Assembly: GCA_964650085.1 (NCBI GenBank)
Contig: CAZYSE010000013.1
Location: 1-27,259 of the forward strand
From: KLAP211 sp964650085
GTDB lineage: Bacteria; Patescibacteriota; Dojkabacteria; J137
Direction: 5' to 3'
Length of the DNA stretch: 27,259 nucleotides
Part shown: one piece after another, positions 7,426 through 15,505 of the stretch
How the letters are laid out: each line of letters starts with the position of its first letter
Position numbering within the stretch: the first letter of the stretch is position 1
Notes under the pieces: model-generated
Told to the model about the DNA's origin: nothing
The model's database searches: none
What the model saw: only the letters and a program-made list of their open reading frames with translations
Position numbers and translations under genes: made by a program

Positions 7426-7728
7426 TTACCTGTACCGTTTGATACGGTATTTATATAGCTGACCTAATTTCGCTATAAATTCGCTGTGTGGGAACAAACC
7501 TGTCCAAGTGAATGTTAATGGGGGAGTGAAGAGTCCGATTGTTATAGTATACGCTTTGCCCTTCTTTTTTATAGAAATAGCCTTACTAGCTTGATTAACT
7601 GGGGATGTTGGATTAGTCATTCCCATTGTTGTAACAAGGTTGACTAATGTGCCAGCTGTCTGTTCTAAAGTGCTGCAGTTTACTGAACCGATTATACTCT
7701 CTGCGTTTCTTGAATTCTCTGATATCAT
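7426..7728 (-). CDS. Hypothetical basic protein, 100 aa
   Basis: This 100-residue protein starts MISENSRNAESIIGSVNCS and ends in a very basic tail (YKYRIKRYR). The middle alternates strand-like stretches (KAYTITIGLFTPPLTFTW), and there is no signal peptide or known motif. I do not recognise the family. Evidence that it is real: a TATAAT on the minus strand (7735-7740) ends exactly 6 nt before its ATG, the same geometry as several other genes here. It stands alone on this strand, between the small TM protein and lysS. Confidence 0.55.
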   Translation of the reverse strand: MISENSRNAESIIGSVNCSTLEQTAGTLVNLVTTMGMTNPTSPVNQASKAISIKKKGKAYTITIGLFTPPLTFTWTGLFPHSEFIAKLGQLYKYRIKRYR

Positions 7729-7734
7729 AGGTAT

Positions 7735-7740
7735 ATTATA
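7735..7740 (-). promoter_or_regulatory. -10 box (TATAAT), leaderless start
   Basis: TATAAT on the minus strand ends 6 nt before the ATG at 7728, predicting transcription from the start codon itself. Confidence 0.5.
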
Positions 7741-7828
7741 TCGTAATTAAGCTTTTCTGCATAGGTTCTGTTGCTGTTTGGCGATGACAATATGATAAGA
7801 AGTTAAGGTTAATGTTGAGTTCGCTTTG

Positions 7829-7841
7829 TAGCTGACAGCTA
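7829..7841. promoter_or_regulatory. Palindrome TAGCTGACAGCTA in the -35 area of lysS
   Basis: This is a perfect 6+1+6 palindrome ending 10 nt before the lysS -10 box, overlapping where the -35 should be. The near-identical copy at 7393-7405 makes a regulator-binding site possible, but a simple dispersed repeat is equally possible. Confidence 0.35.
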
Positions 7842-7851
7842 ATTGCTCTGC

Positions 7852-7857
7852 TATAAT
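7852..7857 (+). promoter_or_regulatory. -10 box (TATAAT) for the lysS operon
   Basis: TATAAT lies 22 nt before the lysS ATG at 7880. The leader has no SD. Confidence 0.55.
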
Positions 7858-7879
7858 CGATCTAGTTAATTTTCACTAT

Positions 7880-9448
7880 ATGAATACGCAAGAAGAGTCC
7901 TCAGATCTTTTGGGGCAAAGACTACAAAGAATTGAAAAATTGAACCAACTAAAGAAGCTTGGTGTATCAGCATATCCAAGCAGTTCCAGAAGAAATACTG
8001 AAATTAAGAAAGTAGTGGAAGAATTTGAAAGTTTGAACGGACAAAGTGTGATTGTTGCGGGAAGAATTAAAAATATTAGATCTCACGGTAAACTAAAGTT
8101 TCTTGATGTAGCAGACGATTCAAACAAAATTCAAATATATATTAAATTCGATGAGATAGTTGTAACAGAACTTAAAGAAACACGAAGTTTAAGTTTCGAA
8201 GAGTTAGATCTTTTAGATTCTGGGGATTTTATAGAAGTTTCTGGGGAAGTCACCCGAACACAAAGAGGCGAAATGTCTATACTTGCAAAAGAAATTGTTA
8301 TCTTAACAAAAATTTTAAGACCAATTCCTGCAGTTCTAGAGGATAAAGAAGAGAGATTTAGAAGAAGATACCTAGACATGGTCGTAAACCCCGAGATCAA
8401 AGAAAGAATGAAAAGAAGAGCATTATTCTGGGATGCGCATAGAGAATTCTTTCAACAAAGAGGATTCTACGAAGTAAGTATTCCTGTTCTAGAGCATATT
8501 CCTGGAGGAGGGGATGCGGTTCCATTTATGACACATATGAACGCAATCGATGAGGATTTCTTTTTGAGAATTTCTCACGAACTTCCTCTTAAAAGATTAA
8601 TTGGAGGAGGATTCGAAAAAGTTTTCGATATAGGAGCAAGATTTAGAAATGAAGGATTGTCAGACGAGCATTTACCAGAACATGTTGCAATGGAATTCTA
8701 CTGGGCATATGCAAACTGGGAAGATGGAATGAAAATGATGAAAGAATTCTTTGACTTCTTACTCGAAAGAGTTTACGGAGGCAAAAAAGTGTTCACAATT
8801 AGAGGTTTCGAAGTCGATTTCTCTAAAGAATGGGAGATTATGGACTTCAACAAAGTGTTCCAGGATACATATGGCGTAAAAGACATATATACAATCACTA
8901 TAGAAGAAGTAAAAGAGTTGCTGACAAAACATGGAATATCATTTGAGAGATCAATTAATATTCCAAGAGGAGTCGATTCACTTTGGAAAAAAATTAGAAA
9001 GAATGTAGCTGGTCCAACATTCCTCGTTAACCATCCAAAATACTTATCTCCACTTCAAAAACCAAGTGCAGATAATCCAAACATGGTTGAAAGATGCCAG
9101 ATTATTATTGCAGGAACTGAATTAGGAAACGGTTGGTCTGAAGTAAACGATCCAATTGATCAGTACAATAGATTTATGGAACAACAAGCTTTGAGAGACT
9201 CAGGAGACGACGAAGCACAATGGCTTGATATCGACTACGTCGAAATGCTTGAGTACGGAATGCCACCAACATTTGGATGGGGTCATTCGGAAAGAGTATT
9301 CTGGTTCTTGGAAGATGTAACTGCAAGAGAAGGAGTACCATTCCCTCAATTGAAGATGAGCTATGACGACATTACAAGAAAAGTTTACCCAGAACTAAAC
9401 TTTGACGACTTAGAGGCGAACAGAACCAAACTTAAAGAATCTAAATAA
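7880..9448 (+). CDS. lysS: Lysyl-tRNA synthetase, class II
   Basis: The 522-residue protein attaches lysine to tRNA-Lys. It has the bacterial class II LysRS layout: an N-terminal helix and KLGVSAYPSSSRR lead, an OB-fold anticodon-binding domain (VIVAGRIKNIRSHGKLKFLDV), then the catalytic core. Motif 2 is FRNEG at 255-259, preceded by the LysRS-typical ELPLKRLIGGGFEKVFDIG. Motif 3 is GWGHSER at 466-472, with the catalytic Arg present. Motif 3 and the stretch after motif 2 (DEHLPEHVAMEFYWAY, where most LysRS have HNPEFTMLEFY) are divergent, but gene length and all motifs fit. An editing or paralogous PoxA-type enzyme is unlikely because the anticodon-binding domain is present. It has its own promoter, and the next gene overlaps its stop by TAATG. 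Confidence 0.92.
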   Translation: MNTQEESSDLLGQRLQRIEKLNQLKKLGVSAYPSSSRRNTEIKKVVEEFESLNGQSVIVAGRIKNIRSHGKLKFLDVADDSNKIQIYIKFDEIVVTELKETRSLSFEELDLLDSGDFIEVSGEVTRTQRGEMSILAKEIVILTKILRPIPAVLEDKEERFRRRYLDMVVNPEIKERMKRRALFWDAHREFFQQRGFYEVSIPVLEHIPGGGDAVPFMTHMNAIDEDFFLRISHELPLKRLIGGGFEKVFDIGARFRNEGLSDEHLPEHVAMEFYWAYANWEDGMKMMKEFFDFLLERVYGGKKVFTIRGFEVDFSKEWEIMDFNKVFQDTYGVKDIYTITIEEVKELLTKHGISFERSINIPRGVDSLWKKIRKNVAGPTFLVNHPKYLSPLQKPSADNPNMVERCQIIIAGTELGNGWSEVNDPIDQYNRFMEQQALRDSGDDEAQWLDIDYVEMLEYGMPPTFGWGHSERVFWFLEDVTAREGVPFPQLKMSYDDITRKVYPELNFDDLEANRTKLKESK

Positions 9449-9828
9449 TGGACTATAGTAGGAAAGTTGGGGAGGGCAAATCTTTAAATACCACAATCGG
9501 CTTACCCGAGGATTCACTACTTCCTGTTGGTACAGTTGAAGACATAACTAATATCGAACTGGATTTGAACTTCCATTTGAACATTGGGAAATTAGAACTA
9601 CGAAAGGCAAACAGCGCCCTTGCATATGTAGCCTATGGATATCCAACCCTAGGTATTACTTATAAAGGACAGAGTGGCGCCTCAGTAACAGGTATGTTTC
9701 CTTTATTTAGAGCGATCATACTTCCAATAAATGCTAATAGCAAATCAAAAATTGAAGTTCTCTTTGGGAAACCTGCAGAATCAAGGTTGCTCCCTATTGG
9801 AGGATTCAAAGGAATATTTTTTGAATAA
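9448..9828 (+). CDS. Hypothetical protein translationally coupled to lysS, 126 aa
   Basis: This start codon shares its A with the last base of the lysS TAA (TAATG), the usual sign of translational coupling. The 126 residues are soluble and strand-rich (IELDLNFHLNIGKLELRKANSA is mostly beta), with many Gly residues in the C-terminal half (GQSGASVTG, LLPIGGFKG). I see no catalytic motif, signal peptide or membrane segment and do not recognise the family. Its place between lysS and an HD-domain protein does not define a role. Confidence 0.65.
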   Translation: MDYSRKVGEGKSLNTTIGLPEDSLLPVGTVEDITNIELDLNFHLNIGKLELRKANSALAYVAYGYPTLGITYKGQSGASVTGMFPLFRAIILPINANSKSKIEVLFGKPAESRLLPIGGFKGIFFE

Positions 9829-9836
9829 TTAACAAC

Positions 9837-10388
9837 ATGAATTTACCTACAAGACAAGAAGCTTTAACTTTACTAACCGAATGGGTTTCCGAACCTTACC
9901 AAATACTCCATGCAAAAATGGTAGCAGCTGCTATGGAAATGTATGCGGAGAAGTTTGGCGAAGATAAAGAACTATGGTTCATAACGGGTCTATTACACGA
10001 TTTGGACTACAATAAACATCCAGAGGAGCATCCTAAGGTTTCGATGGAATTCTTCAAGGAAAACGGCTATCCTGAAGAATTAATTCATGCAGTTGCAGCG
10101 CACGCTTGGGAAAGAACAGGAATTAAGCCAGAATCTCAATTAGCAAAAACTTTGGTAGCTACCGACGAGATGTCGGGTCTAATTTATGCGTACTCGCTTG
10201 TGAGAGGTGCAGATAAGTTTAATGGAATGGAATCGAAGTCCGTATTAAAAAGATTTAAAGAACTTAAATTTGCCGCAAAAATCAATCGAGAAGAAATTCA
10301 ATATGGTGTTGATCTAATGGGAATCACTTTGGATGAACATGCAAAGAATTTGATCGAAGCGTTTCAGAGAATGCCGGAATTACAATAA
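9837..10388 (+). CDS. HD-domain metal-dependent hydrolase, 183 aa
   Basis: The 183-residue protein is a stand-alone HD domain. The metal ligands are visible in order: H25 (LHAKM), the HD pair at 54-55 (GLLHDLDY), a His in HAVAAHAWE (about 84-89) and D110 (VATDEMSG). This matches the HD/HDIG hydrolase superfamily, whose members cleave phosphate esters of nucleotides or signalling molecules. The substrate cannot be told from the sequence. There is no regulatory domain, TM segment or RelA-type synthetase fused to it. It starts 8 nt after the previous gene and is probably the third gene of the lysS operon. A structured repeat region follows. Confidence 0.82.
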   Translation: MNLPTRQEALTLLTEWVSEPYQILHAKMVAAAMEMYAEKFGEDKELWFITGLLHDLDYNKHPEEHPKVSMEFFKENGYPEELIHAVAAHAWERTGIKPESQLAKTLVATDEMSGLIYAYSLVRGADKFNGMESKSVLKRFKELKFAAKINREEIQYGVDLMGITLDEHAKNLIEAFQRMPELQ

Positions 10389-10400
10389 ATCGAAGCTAGA

Positions 10401-10426
10401 AGCCCCAAAGGGGCCACTTCGTGGCT
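10401..10426. repeat. 26-nt double-hairpin motif, second copy
   Basis: GCCCC-AAA-GGGGC and the overlapping GCCAC-TTC-GTGGC form two short hairpins. Compared with 4022-4047, three bases differ: two of them swap an A-T pair for a C-G pair in the first stem, and the third repairs a mismatch in the second. Confidence 0.55.
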
Positions 10427-10452
10427 AGAAATCTGAAGTTTGAAAACGAGAG

Positions 10453-10506
10453 AGGAGAATTACCGACGAAAGTCGGTATCTGTTTATCTTGGGTAGTAAT
10501 CCTCCT
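10453..10506. repeat. Foldback with GAAA-capped inner hairpin
   Basis: Arms AGGAGAATTAC (10453-10463) and GTAATCCTCCT (10496-10506) pair in 10 of 11 positions. Inside, TACCGAC-GAAA-GTCGGTA (10461-10478) is a 7-bp stem with a GNRA-type loop. After it, 10517-10580 holds further inverted pieces (CCTGCC/GGCAGG, and CGAT-TTCC-ATCG followed by GGGAATTC). The last piece recurs near 22472-22492. The area may end transcription of the lysS operon and of the convergent antiporter gene. Confidence 0.45.
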
Positions 10507-10595
10507 TGAGCAGATCCCCTGCCCGACTTCACTACAACGTCAAGAATAGAGGCAGGCGGGCGATTTCCATCGGGAATTCCTTTTTAGCCTTTTCA

Positions 10596-12215
10596 TTAAC
10601 GTTTGAATTTATCTTCCTTAATCATATTTGCAATCACTTCTCCCGAAATCTTGTATGGCATGATGATATGGTCCGCACCGTATTGAAGCAATTCTTCCTT
10701 ATCCTGATTACTATGAGCAGTAAGAATCACATATGGTCCAACACCAGATTTTTTCTTTATCAAATTCAAGAGAATTAAGTTATCTTCGAAAGTAGGTACC
10801 GAAGAGATAATGATTTTTGCGTTTTCTAAATTCCCTTTAGAGATCACGTTAGGGTCAGTTGCATCTCCAAATATTACATTAAAGCCCATCTCAGAAAAGT
10901 CTCGTACAGTTTCGGGATTAAAATCAATTAGTAAAGTATTTCCATCACCAAGAGATCTCGCTATAACCTTACCCATTCTATCAACACCAACAATTACAAC
11001 GTGATCTTTCAGTTCCTTTACATCTACTGTGTCTTTTTCCACAACTTTTTTCCTTTCGAATACTACAAGATATTTTGCAATAGCATTATAGATTCGTTCG
11101 CTTTGCATTATCATTACAGAAGAGATGGTGAATGTAATTATTCCTACAAGGGTAATCATCGAAACGATTGCTTCGTTTACTACACCATTTTGTAAACCAA
11201 GATAAATCAGAACCAAACTAAATTCGGAAATTTGGGCAACAGCAAGACCGCACATAAATCCCGTTCGCGCCTTATATCCAAAATATCCTAGAATAGCCAT
11301 TACAATCAAAGGGTTTCCAACTAATATGAATACTGATAAGGCAAGGGACTGAAGCATGTAAGCATCAAGGCCAGCAAAATTTAACTTTGCACCCAAGACA
11401 GCAAAGAAAGTTACAATAAAAAAATCTCTTAAAGCTTTAGCTTTAGAAACAATTTGAGTACTTTCTAAACAGTTTGCCAAAGTAATTCCAGCAACGAAAC
11501 CACCGATCTCAATTGTAAAGCCAAAAAAAGGTGAAGTAACTATACCTGCAAGTAGAAAAGCCCACGATAATGAAAAGACAAAAAGGACTTCGGTATCATT
11601 AGAAAACCGTTTTACAATTGTAGGGAATACTTCTTGGCTTAAAATAATTCCTAAACCTAATAGTCCAAGTGCTTTCAAAAAAGTTAGCAGTAAAGCAAAT
11701 ATATCGGTCTGGCCATTTCCTACAGAAGTCATAAATATTAGAGCAAGTATCGCTGCAAAATCTTGAACTAAAAGGAAACCAACAGTAATTTTCCCATGCA
11801 AACTAGTCAGCTCACGTTTATCTGAAAGCAACTTAACAATCACAATAGTACTCGAGAAAGTTATAGCAAAACTAATAAAGAGAGAAGTTAAGCTATCAAA
11901 TCCAAGCAAAAGACAGATAAAGTATCCAACAACAGTTGTGAAAACTATTTGACCAATACCTGTTATAACAGCAATCTTTCCAACTTTTCTGAGTTCTTTG
12001 AATTTCAGCTCAAGACCAAGAATGAACAACAACAGAGTCACCCCAATTTTTGAAAGAGCTTCCAAGTCATGTATTCCGGGCAATGCAGAAGCAGTGAATA
12101 AGATTCCAGCCACAATATAAGCCAGAATAGTTGGAAGTTTTAACCACTTAACGATTAGAGATAAAATCGCTGATGCGAATAGAATAAATGTTAGATTTGT
12201 AAATAACGATGTCAT
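10596..12215 (-). CDS. Kef/CPA2-type cation:proton antiporter with C-terminal RCK (TrkA-N) domain
   Basis: The 539-residue membrane protein has about twelve TM helices over residues 1-385 in the CPA2 (KefB/KefC, YbaL) pattern, with the early LILFILGLELKF and the FAITFSSTIVIVKLL segment typical of the family. A cytoplasmic RCK/TrkA-N Rossmann domain spans about 404-539 (DHVVIVGVDRMG, LLIDFNP, VIFGDATDP). These proteins exchange K+ or Na+ for protons and are gated by nucleotide binding to the RCK domain. The nucleotide loop reads GVDRMG instead of the usual GxGxxG/GYGRVG: the middle glycine is Asp, which may change ligand affinity. The downstream RCK-C domain is absent. The gene is alone on its strand; GATAAT or TATAAT just before the ATG could serve as -10. 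Confidence 0.9.
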   Translation of the reverse strand: MTSLFTNLTFILFASAILSLIVKWLKLPTILAYIVAGILFTASALPGIHDLEALSKIGVTLLLFILGLELKFKELRKVGKIAVITGIGQIVFTTVVGYFICLLLGFDSLTSLFISFAITFSSTIVIVKLLSDKRELTSLHGKITVGFLLVQDFAAILALIFMTSVGNGQTDIFALLLTFLKALGLLGLGIILSQEVFPTIVKRFSNDTEVLFVFSLSWAFLLAGIVTSPFFGFTIEIGGFVAGITLANCLESTQIVSKAKALRDFFIVTFFAVLGAKLNFAGLDAYMLQSLALSVFILVGNPLIVMAILGYFGYKARTGFMCGLAVAQISEFSLVLIYLGLQNGVVNEAIVSMITLVGIITFTISSVMIMQSERIYNAIAKYLVVFERKKVVEKDTVDVKELKDHVVIVGVDRMGKVIARSLGDGNTLLIDFNPETVRDFSEMGFNVIFGDATDPNVISKGNLENAKIIISSVPTFEDNLILLNLIKKKSGVGPYVILTAHSNQDKEELLQYGADHIIMPYKISGEVIANMIKEDKFKR

Positions 12216-12283
12216 AAATTATATTATCAAATTTTTAAACCGGAAGGGGATCAGCTTTGAAGAATCCAGAACTACTTATTGAA

Positions 12284-12407
12284 AAGATTAAAGATACAAA
12301 GATTCGAAGATTCAAAAAAGATGTAAGAGATAACATGTTAAATGTAAGCTAGATCCGATTTCTCGAAATCTTTAAATTTTATTTGAATCTTTGTTTCTTA
12401 GAATCTT
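12284..12407. repeat. Imperfect foldback in the 12216-12437 intergenic region
   Basis: Arms of about 22 nt (12284-12305 and 12385-12407) are inverted copies; the best part is GATACAAAGATTC against the complement of GAATCTTTGTTTC, 12 of 13 bases. The interior of about 80 nt has no open frame of note. The left arm itself contains short direct repeats of AAGATTC. It lies between the divergent antiporter and epimerase genes. Confidence 0.4.
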
Positions 12408-12425
12408 AGGAACTTCGTTTTTTGG

Positions 12426-12431
12426 TACAAT
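12426..12431 (+). promoter_or_regulatory. -10 box (TACAAT), leaderless start
   Basis: TACAAT ends 6 nt before the ATG at 12438, so transcription is expected to begin on the start codon. Confidence 0.5.
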
Positions 12432-12437
12432 ATCTTA

Positions 12438-13652
12438 ATGGACTCAGACCAAAAATCACGAATAATATATAACAATCTTTCTTACTTTGGACTAGATTTA
12501 GATTCAATATATAAAAAATCTGCAGCGAAATTTTCTGAAATTATAATTAATAAGTTTCCTAAGAAAAATGAAATCCACATTATCTGTGGGCTGGGTGGTA
12601 ATGGATTAGATGGTTTGTACGTTGCTTACGAACTATTCAAAGCGGATAGAGCGGTTTCCATTTATATTCCAGATCGAATAAGCCATTCAGATTCAGAATT
12701 ATTCCAAAATAAATTTCAAGAACTTTCTAAAAAGATAAATATCAAACAAGACGTTTATGCGAAGGACATTCCCCAAGCTGATTTAATAATTGAAGCGTTA
12801 ATCGGAACAGGAATGAGTGGAGAAAAAGTTTATAAACGAACAGCTGATATCATCAAACGTGTCTCACATTTTGATTGCCCAATAATAGCTATCGACAAAC
12901 CGATGCAAGGGTATAACCCCGATTTAACAATCTCAATTAATTACCCAAAAACTCAAAAGGCTGTGGCCATCGAAAATGTTTACCCAGAAGCGTTAATAAA
13001 TTCTATTGGGCCTGGAGAATTGCTTGAGATTAGAAAACCATATGCTAAAAGCCACAAAACAAAGTCTGGAAAACTTTTGCTAATTAGTTTTTCACCTGAC
13101 ACCGCAAGTGAAAGAAAACTTGTAGCTCTCTCTAAGCATTATCAAACAGAAGTCGAAGTAGTTTCTATCGAAACACTATTTACGGACTACCGAAAAGACG
13201 AATATAAAGAGAAATTGTCGGGAGTAGATGTTGTTGTGATAGATAACTTTAAACAAGCGGATAACTTGATAGCAAACGTTGTATATTCATTTTTAGACCT
13301 AATGGGTGAAGCAAAAGTTATTAATTTAAACTCCGAAATTCATTTCCAAGAAAACTCGATAGAAGTGCTCGCATCGCCAAGACATATTTCCACATCTACA
13401 GCCTTTGTAAAACTTGTTAAAAGCTATAGTTCGTATTTCCTCTTCGAGGATGGAGATAAAAAGATTGATGCTGAAGGCGTGTTAGTTTCGGATCAAAATG
13501 TAGAGAATCTTATTCTGCTTGCCTCCATATTCGCGACGTCTAATGATCTTAAGCTTTCCGTTTTAGCTGCAGCTTTTGTGGTTATTCATTTTAGAAAGAA
13601 TAAATTAGATATGGAAAAAGATTTGAGTAAGTTCTTTCAGGAAATATTCTGA
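12438..13652 (+). CDS. NnrE-like NAD(P)H-hydrate epimerase with degenerate second (NnrD-like) domain
   Basis: Residues 1 to about 205 match the YjeF N-terminal domain, which epimerises damaged NAD(P)H hydrate so that it can be repaired. The glycine loop reads CGLGGNGLDG (50-59; family GxGNNGGDG), followed by ADLIIEALIGTG and an AIDKPMQGYNPDLTISI segment corresponding to the usual DIPSG...ADLTVTF. Residues about 210-404 sit where bifunctional Nnr proteins carry the ATP/ADP-dependent dehydratase NnrD. They start with a recognisable SHKTKSGKLLLIS (family HKGxxGxVLVIAGS), but the GAGDxLAG nucleotide/catalytic motif is not there; only SVLAAAFVVIH occupies the region. The dehydratase half is therefore probably inactive or altered. 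The gene is monocistronic, with its own -10, and its end overlaps the next convergent gene by 16 nt. Confidence 0.75.
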   Translation: MDSDQKSRIIYNNLSYFGLDLDSIYKKSAAKFSEIIINKFPKKNEIHIICGLGGNGLDGLYVAYELFKADRAVSIYIPDRISHSDSELFQNKFQELSKKINIKQDVYAKDIPQADLIIEALIGTGMSGEKVYKRTADIIKRVSHFDCPIIAIDKPMQGYNPDLTISINYPKTQKAVAIENVYPEALINSIGPGELLEIRKPYAKSHKTKSGKLLLISFSPDTASERKLVALSKHYQTEVEVVSIETLFTDYRKDEYKEKLSGVDVVVIDNFKQADNLIANVVYSFLDLMGEAKVINLNSEIHFQENSIEVLASPRHISTSTAFVKLVKSYSSYFLFEDGDKKIDAEGVLVSDQNVENLILLASIFATSNDLKLSVLAAAFVVIHFRKNKLDMEKDLSKFFQEIF

Positions 13653-14137
13653 GTTCGGGCTCTAAAATAAGCTGAAGCAAACAAAATATCCGCAGAAATT
13701 TGAATAATATCCCAACAGTAATTATGGAAATTACCTCCGGGCACATTGTTTATAAGTAGCTGCTCAGCCTCATCTCTAGCATAATGAATCTCTATGGGAA
13801 TTACCTGAATATTTTGAAAATATTCTGATTTGTGAAAGAAGTCTGTGACTTGTTTAGTGAATTTTTCAAACTCTTGCTCGTCATCTTTAATATCTTCTTC
13901 AACAATCAAAGCAATGTGAAAAAATAAATATCCTATCACAGTTGTCTGCGCTTCTATGTCTAGTCCTCCCCATTCACGTGTTTTATGTATGTCGGGGAAT
14001 TGTGCAAGAAATTTACTTAGAGTTGCAGTAAGACGCTTTTCAATTGAACTTTCAGCAACACCAAGAACACCAAGCACATGCACAGTAGCTTCTTCCAATT
14101 GTTTTTGATAATCAGGTATTTGAGGACCTTCTATCAT
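13637..14137 (-). CDS. Hypothetical acidic helical protein, 166 aa
   Basis: This soluble protein of 166 residues starts MIEGPQIPDYQKQLEEATVH and is predicted mainly helical, with an acidic middle (EEDIKDDEQEFEKF). It has no signal peptide, TM segment or known motif, and I do not recognise it. The 3' end overlaps the convergent epimerase gene by 16 nt, so the two stop regions share sequence and there is no room for a separate terminator. A GATAATAT stretch about 22 nt before the ATG is a possible -10. In size and composition it resembles the other unrecognised helical proteins at 1-186, 1500-2333 and 2391-2768, though I see no clear sequence match among them. Confidence 0.65.
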   Translation of the reverse strand: MIEGPQIPDYQKQLEEATVHVLGVLGVAESSIEKRLTATLSKFLAQFPDIHKTREWGGLDIEAQTTVIGYLFFHIALIVEEDIKDDEQEFEKFTKQVTDFFHKSEYFQNIQVIPIEIHYARDEAEQLLINNVPGGNFHNYCWDIIQISADILFASAYFRARTQNIS

Positions 14138-14199
14138 AAGTCAGTGTAAATGTATGAGGATATTATCACGAGAAGAGAGCAGTGTAAAACTTAAGTAGT

Positions 14200-15438
14200 T
14201 TAATCGAAGTCACCAACAACTATGAATGTTATTGTTTCGCTGTAAACGCCGGCAGGAGTTAACCCACCTGGTCTAATCTTAGCATTGTAAGCCGAAATTC
14301 CAGTATGCAGAGGTTGTAAAGCAGAAGTGAACAGGGTTTCAAACGTTGTACTTGGACCTCCTACTTTTTCTGGAGCTCCAGTATCTGTAAAGTCTGTTGG
14401 AGCAGCACTAACAGTAACTGAACCTAGGTATAAAGGATATGTTTCCGCATTAGTTGCAGAATCATTTCTTATTCCCCAACCCGAAGCTGTTGGACCAAGA
14501 ACTGCTAAGTCTCCGTTATAAGCTGGAATACTATTTGCGCCACTTTCAAGTGCTCCATTTAATCCACTTACAGAAGTTACTATTCCTGTAACGGCATTAG
14601 TAGTAACTCTAACTACTATGTAATCAGGGGCAGTGGTAACTACTCCAACTGGTGCTACTCCAAAATCAATTTCGTAAGGGGGAGTGGTAGGTGTTACTGT
14701 ATCTGGTGCAATATCAAGATCTAAAACAACTGATGGAATTGTGGTCGCTGCTGTTGCAGATGGGCCAAATTCACTTTGAGTAAAATCTGCGTCTGAGTTA
14801 ACAGTTTGTAACGCTGAGAATCTAATATAGTAAGTTGTACTTCCGCTTAATCCAAAAACATTGTATCTCTGGTAAGTTGTGTTTGGTGCTGCACAATATC
14901 CTACAACAACTTCACCTTCCCATTCGCATTTGTAAAGAAAATCAGCAATTGTGATAGTAGGGGTTGGTAGTCTAGTTACACCGTCAATGTAGAAGGAATT
15001 TGTAGCAAAAGTTGGATCTGTACTCATTTGTACTGCGTATCTTACATCTGGGGGATTGTTTTCAAAACCAATTCTAAATTTTGCTCTATCGTAACAACCT
15101 GGTAAAGAACAAACTTCTTGCATACCATTTGTACCTATTGAACAAGTTCCTGTATTCGTGTCAGTCTCGAAACATTCTACTGTAGGAACAGCAGCTTCAA
15201 TAAAGTTTGCAGTACCTGCGTCTGATTTATAGTTTGAACTTGTAGTAATTTGATCGTCAGTACCGCTTGAATCGACTAAAATTTTATAGTTAGTTCCTTC
15301 ACCCACTCCATTTACTGGTTCTCCAACACTTGGCTCTATCAACTTATAGTTACTCGATTCTGGATTATCTGCATAAACCGTAGCTATAGGTAATAAAAGG
15401 GAAATGCAAATGTATAGTAGTGTTATTTTTCTCATCAT
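14200..15438 (-). CDS. Secreted beta-rich surface protein, 412 aa
   Basis: An N-terminal signal peptide (MMRKITLLYICISLLLP...VYA) is followed by repeated SSNYK/GTNYK motifs (residues about 29-75: SSNYKL, GTNYKI, SSNYKS). Next are a short Cys-containing segment with four close cysteines (about 90-115), a fibronectin-III-like part (VRYAVQMSTDPTF ... TTYYIRFSALQTV) and a Gly/Thr-rich beta-sandwich C-terminus ending FIVVGDFD. No LPxTG-type sorting signal, TM anchor or enzyme motif is seen. It is probably an exported surface or envelope protein. The next gene, divergent by 67 nt, encodes a sortase-like protein. A GTG two codons earlier is possible, but ATG 15438 (or 15435) directly precedes the basic signal-peptide start. 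The SSNYK motif is a pattern I associate with exported proteins of CPR bacteria; that is memory, not a search result. Confidence 0.75.
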   Translation of the reverse strand: MMRKITLLYICISLLLPIATVYADNPESSNYKLIEPSVGEPVNGVGEGTNYKILVDSSGTDDQITTSSNYKSDAGTANFIEAAVPTVECFETDTNTGTCSIGTNGMQEVCSLPGCYDRAKFRIGFENNPPDVRYAVQMSTDPTFATNSFYIDGVTRLPTPTITIADFLYKCEWEGEVVVGYCAAPNTTYQRYNVFGLSGSTTYYIRFSALQTVNSDADFTQSEFGPSATAATTIPSVVLDLDIAPDTVTPTTPPYEIDFGVAPVGVVTTAPDYIVVRVTTNAVTGIVTSVSGLNGALESGANSIPAYNGDLAVLGPTASGWGIRNDSATNAETYPLYLGSVTVSAAPTDFTDTGAPEKVGGPSTTFETLFTSALQPLHTGISAYNAKIRPGGLTPAGVYSETITFIVVGDFD

Positions 15439-15505
15439 ATACACAGTTTAGTAGAATCAATAAATTAGTGCAAGTTCAAAATGTTTATTATAGAATCATA
15501 TTTGT

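Noticed and set aside
10506..10778. 90-residue plus-strand frame at the end of the antiporter gene
   Set aside because: It begins in structured repeat DNA and is antisense to the RCK domain; no coding features.
14200..15438. Sortase substrate with a C-terminal sorting signal, because of the sortase-like neighbour
   Set aside because: The protein ends FIVVGDFD with no LPxTG-like motif, hydrophobic segment or basic tail.
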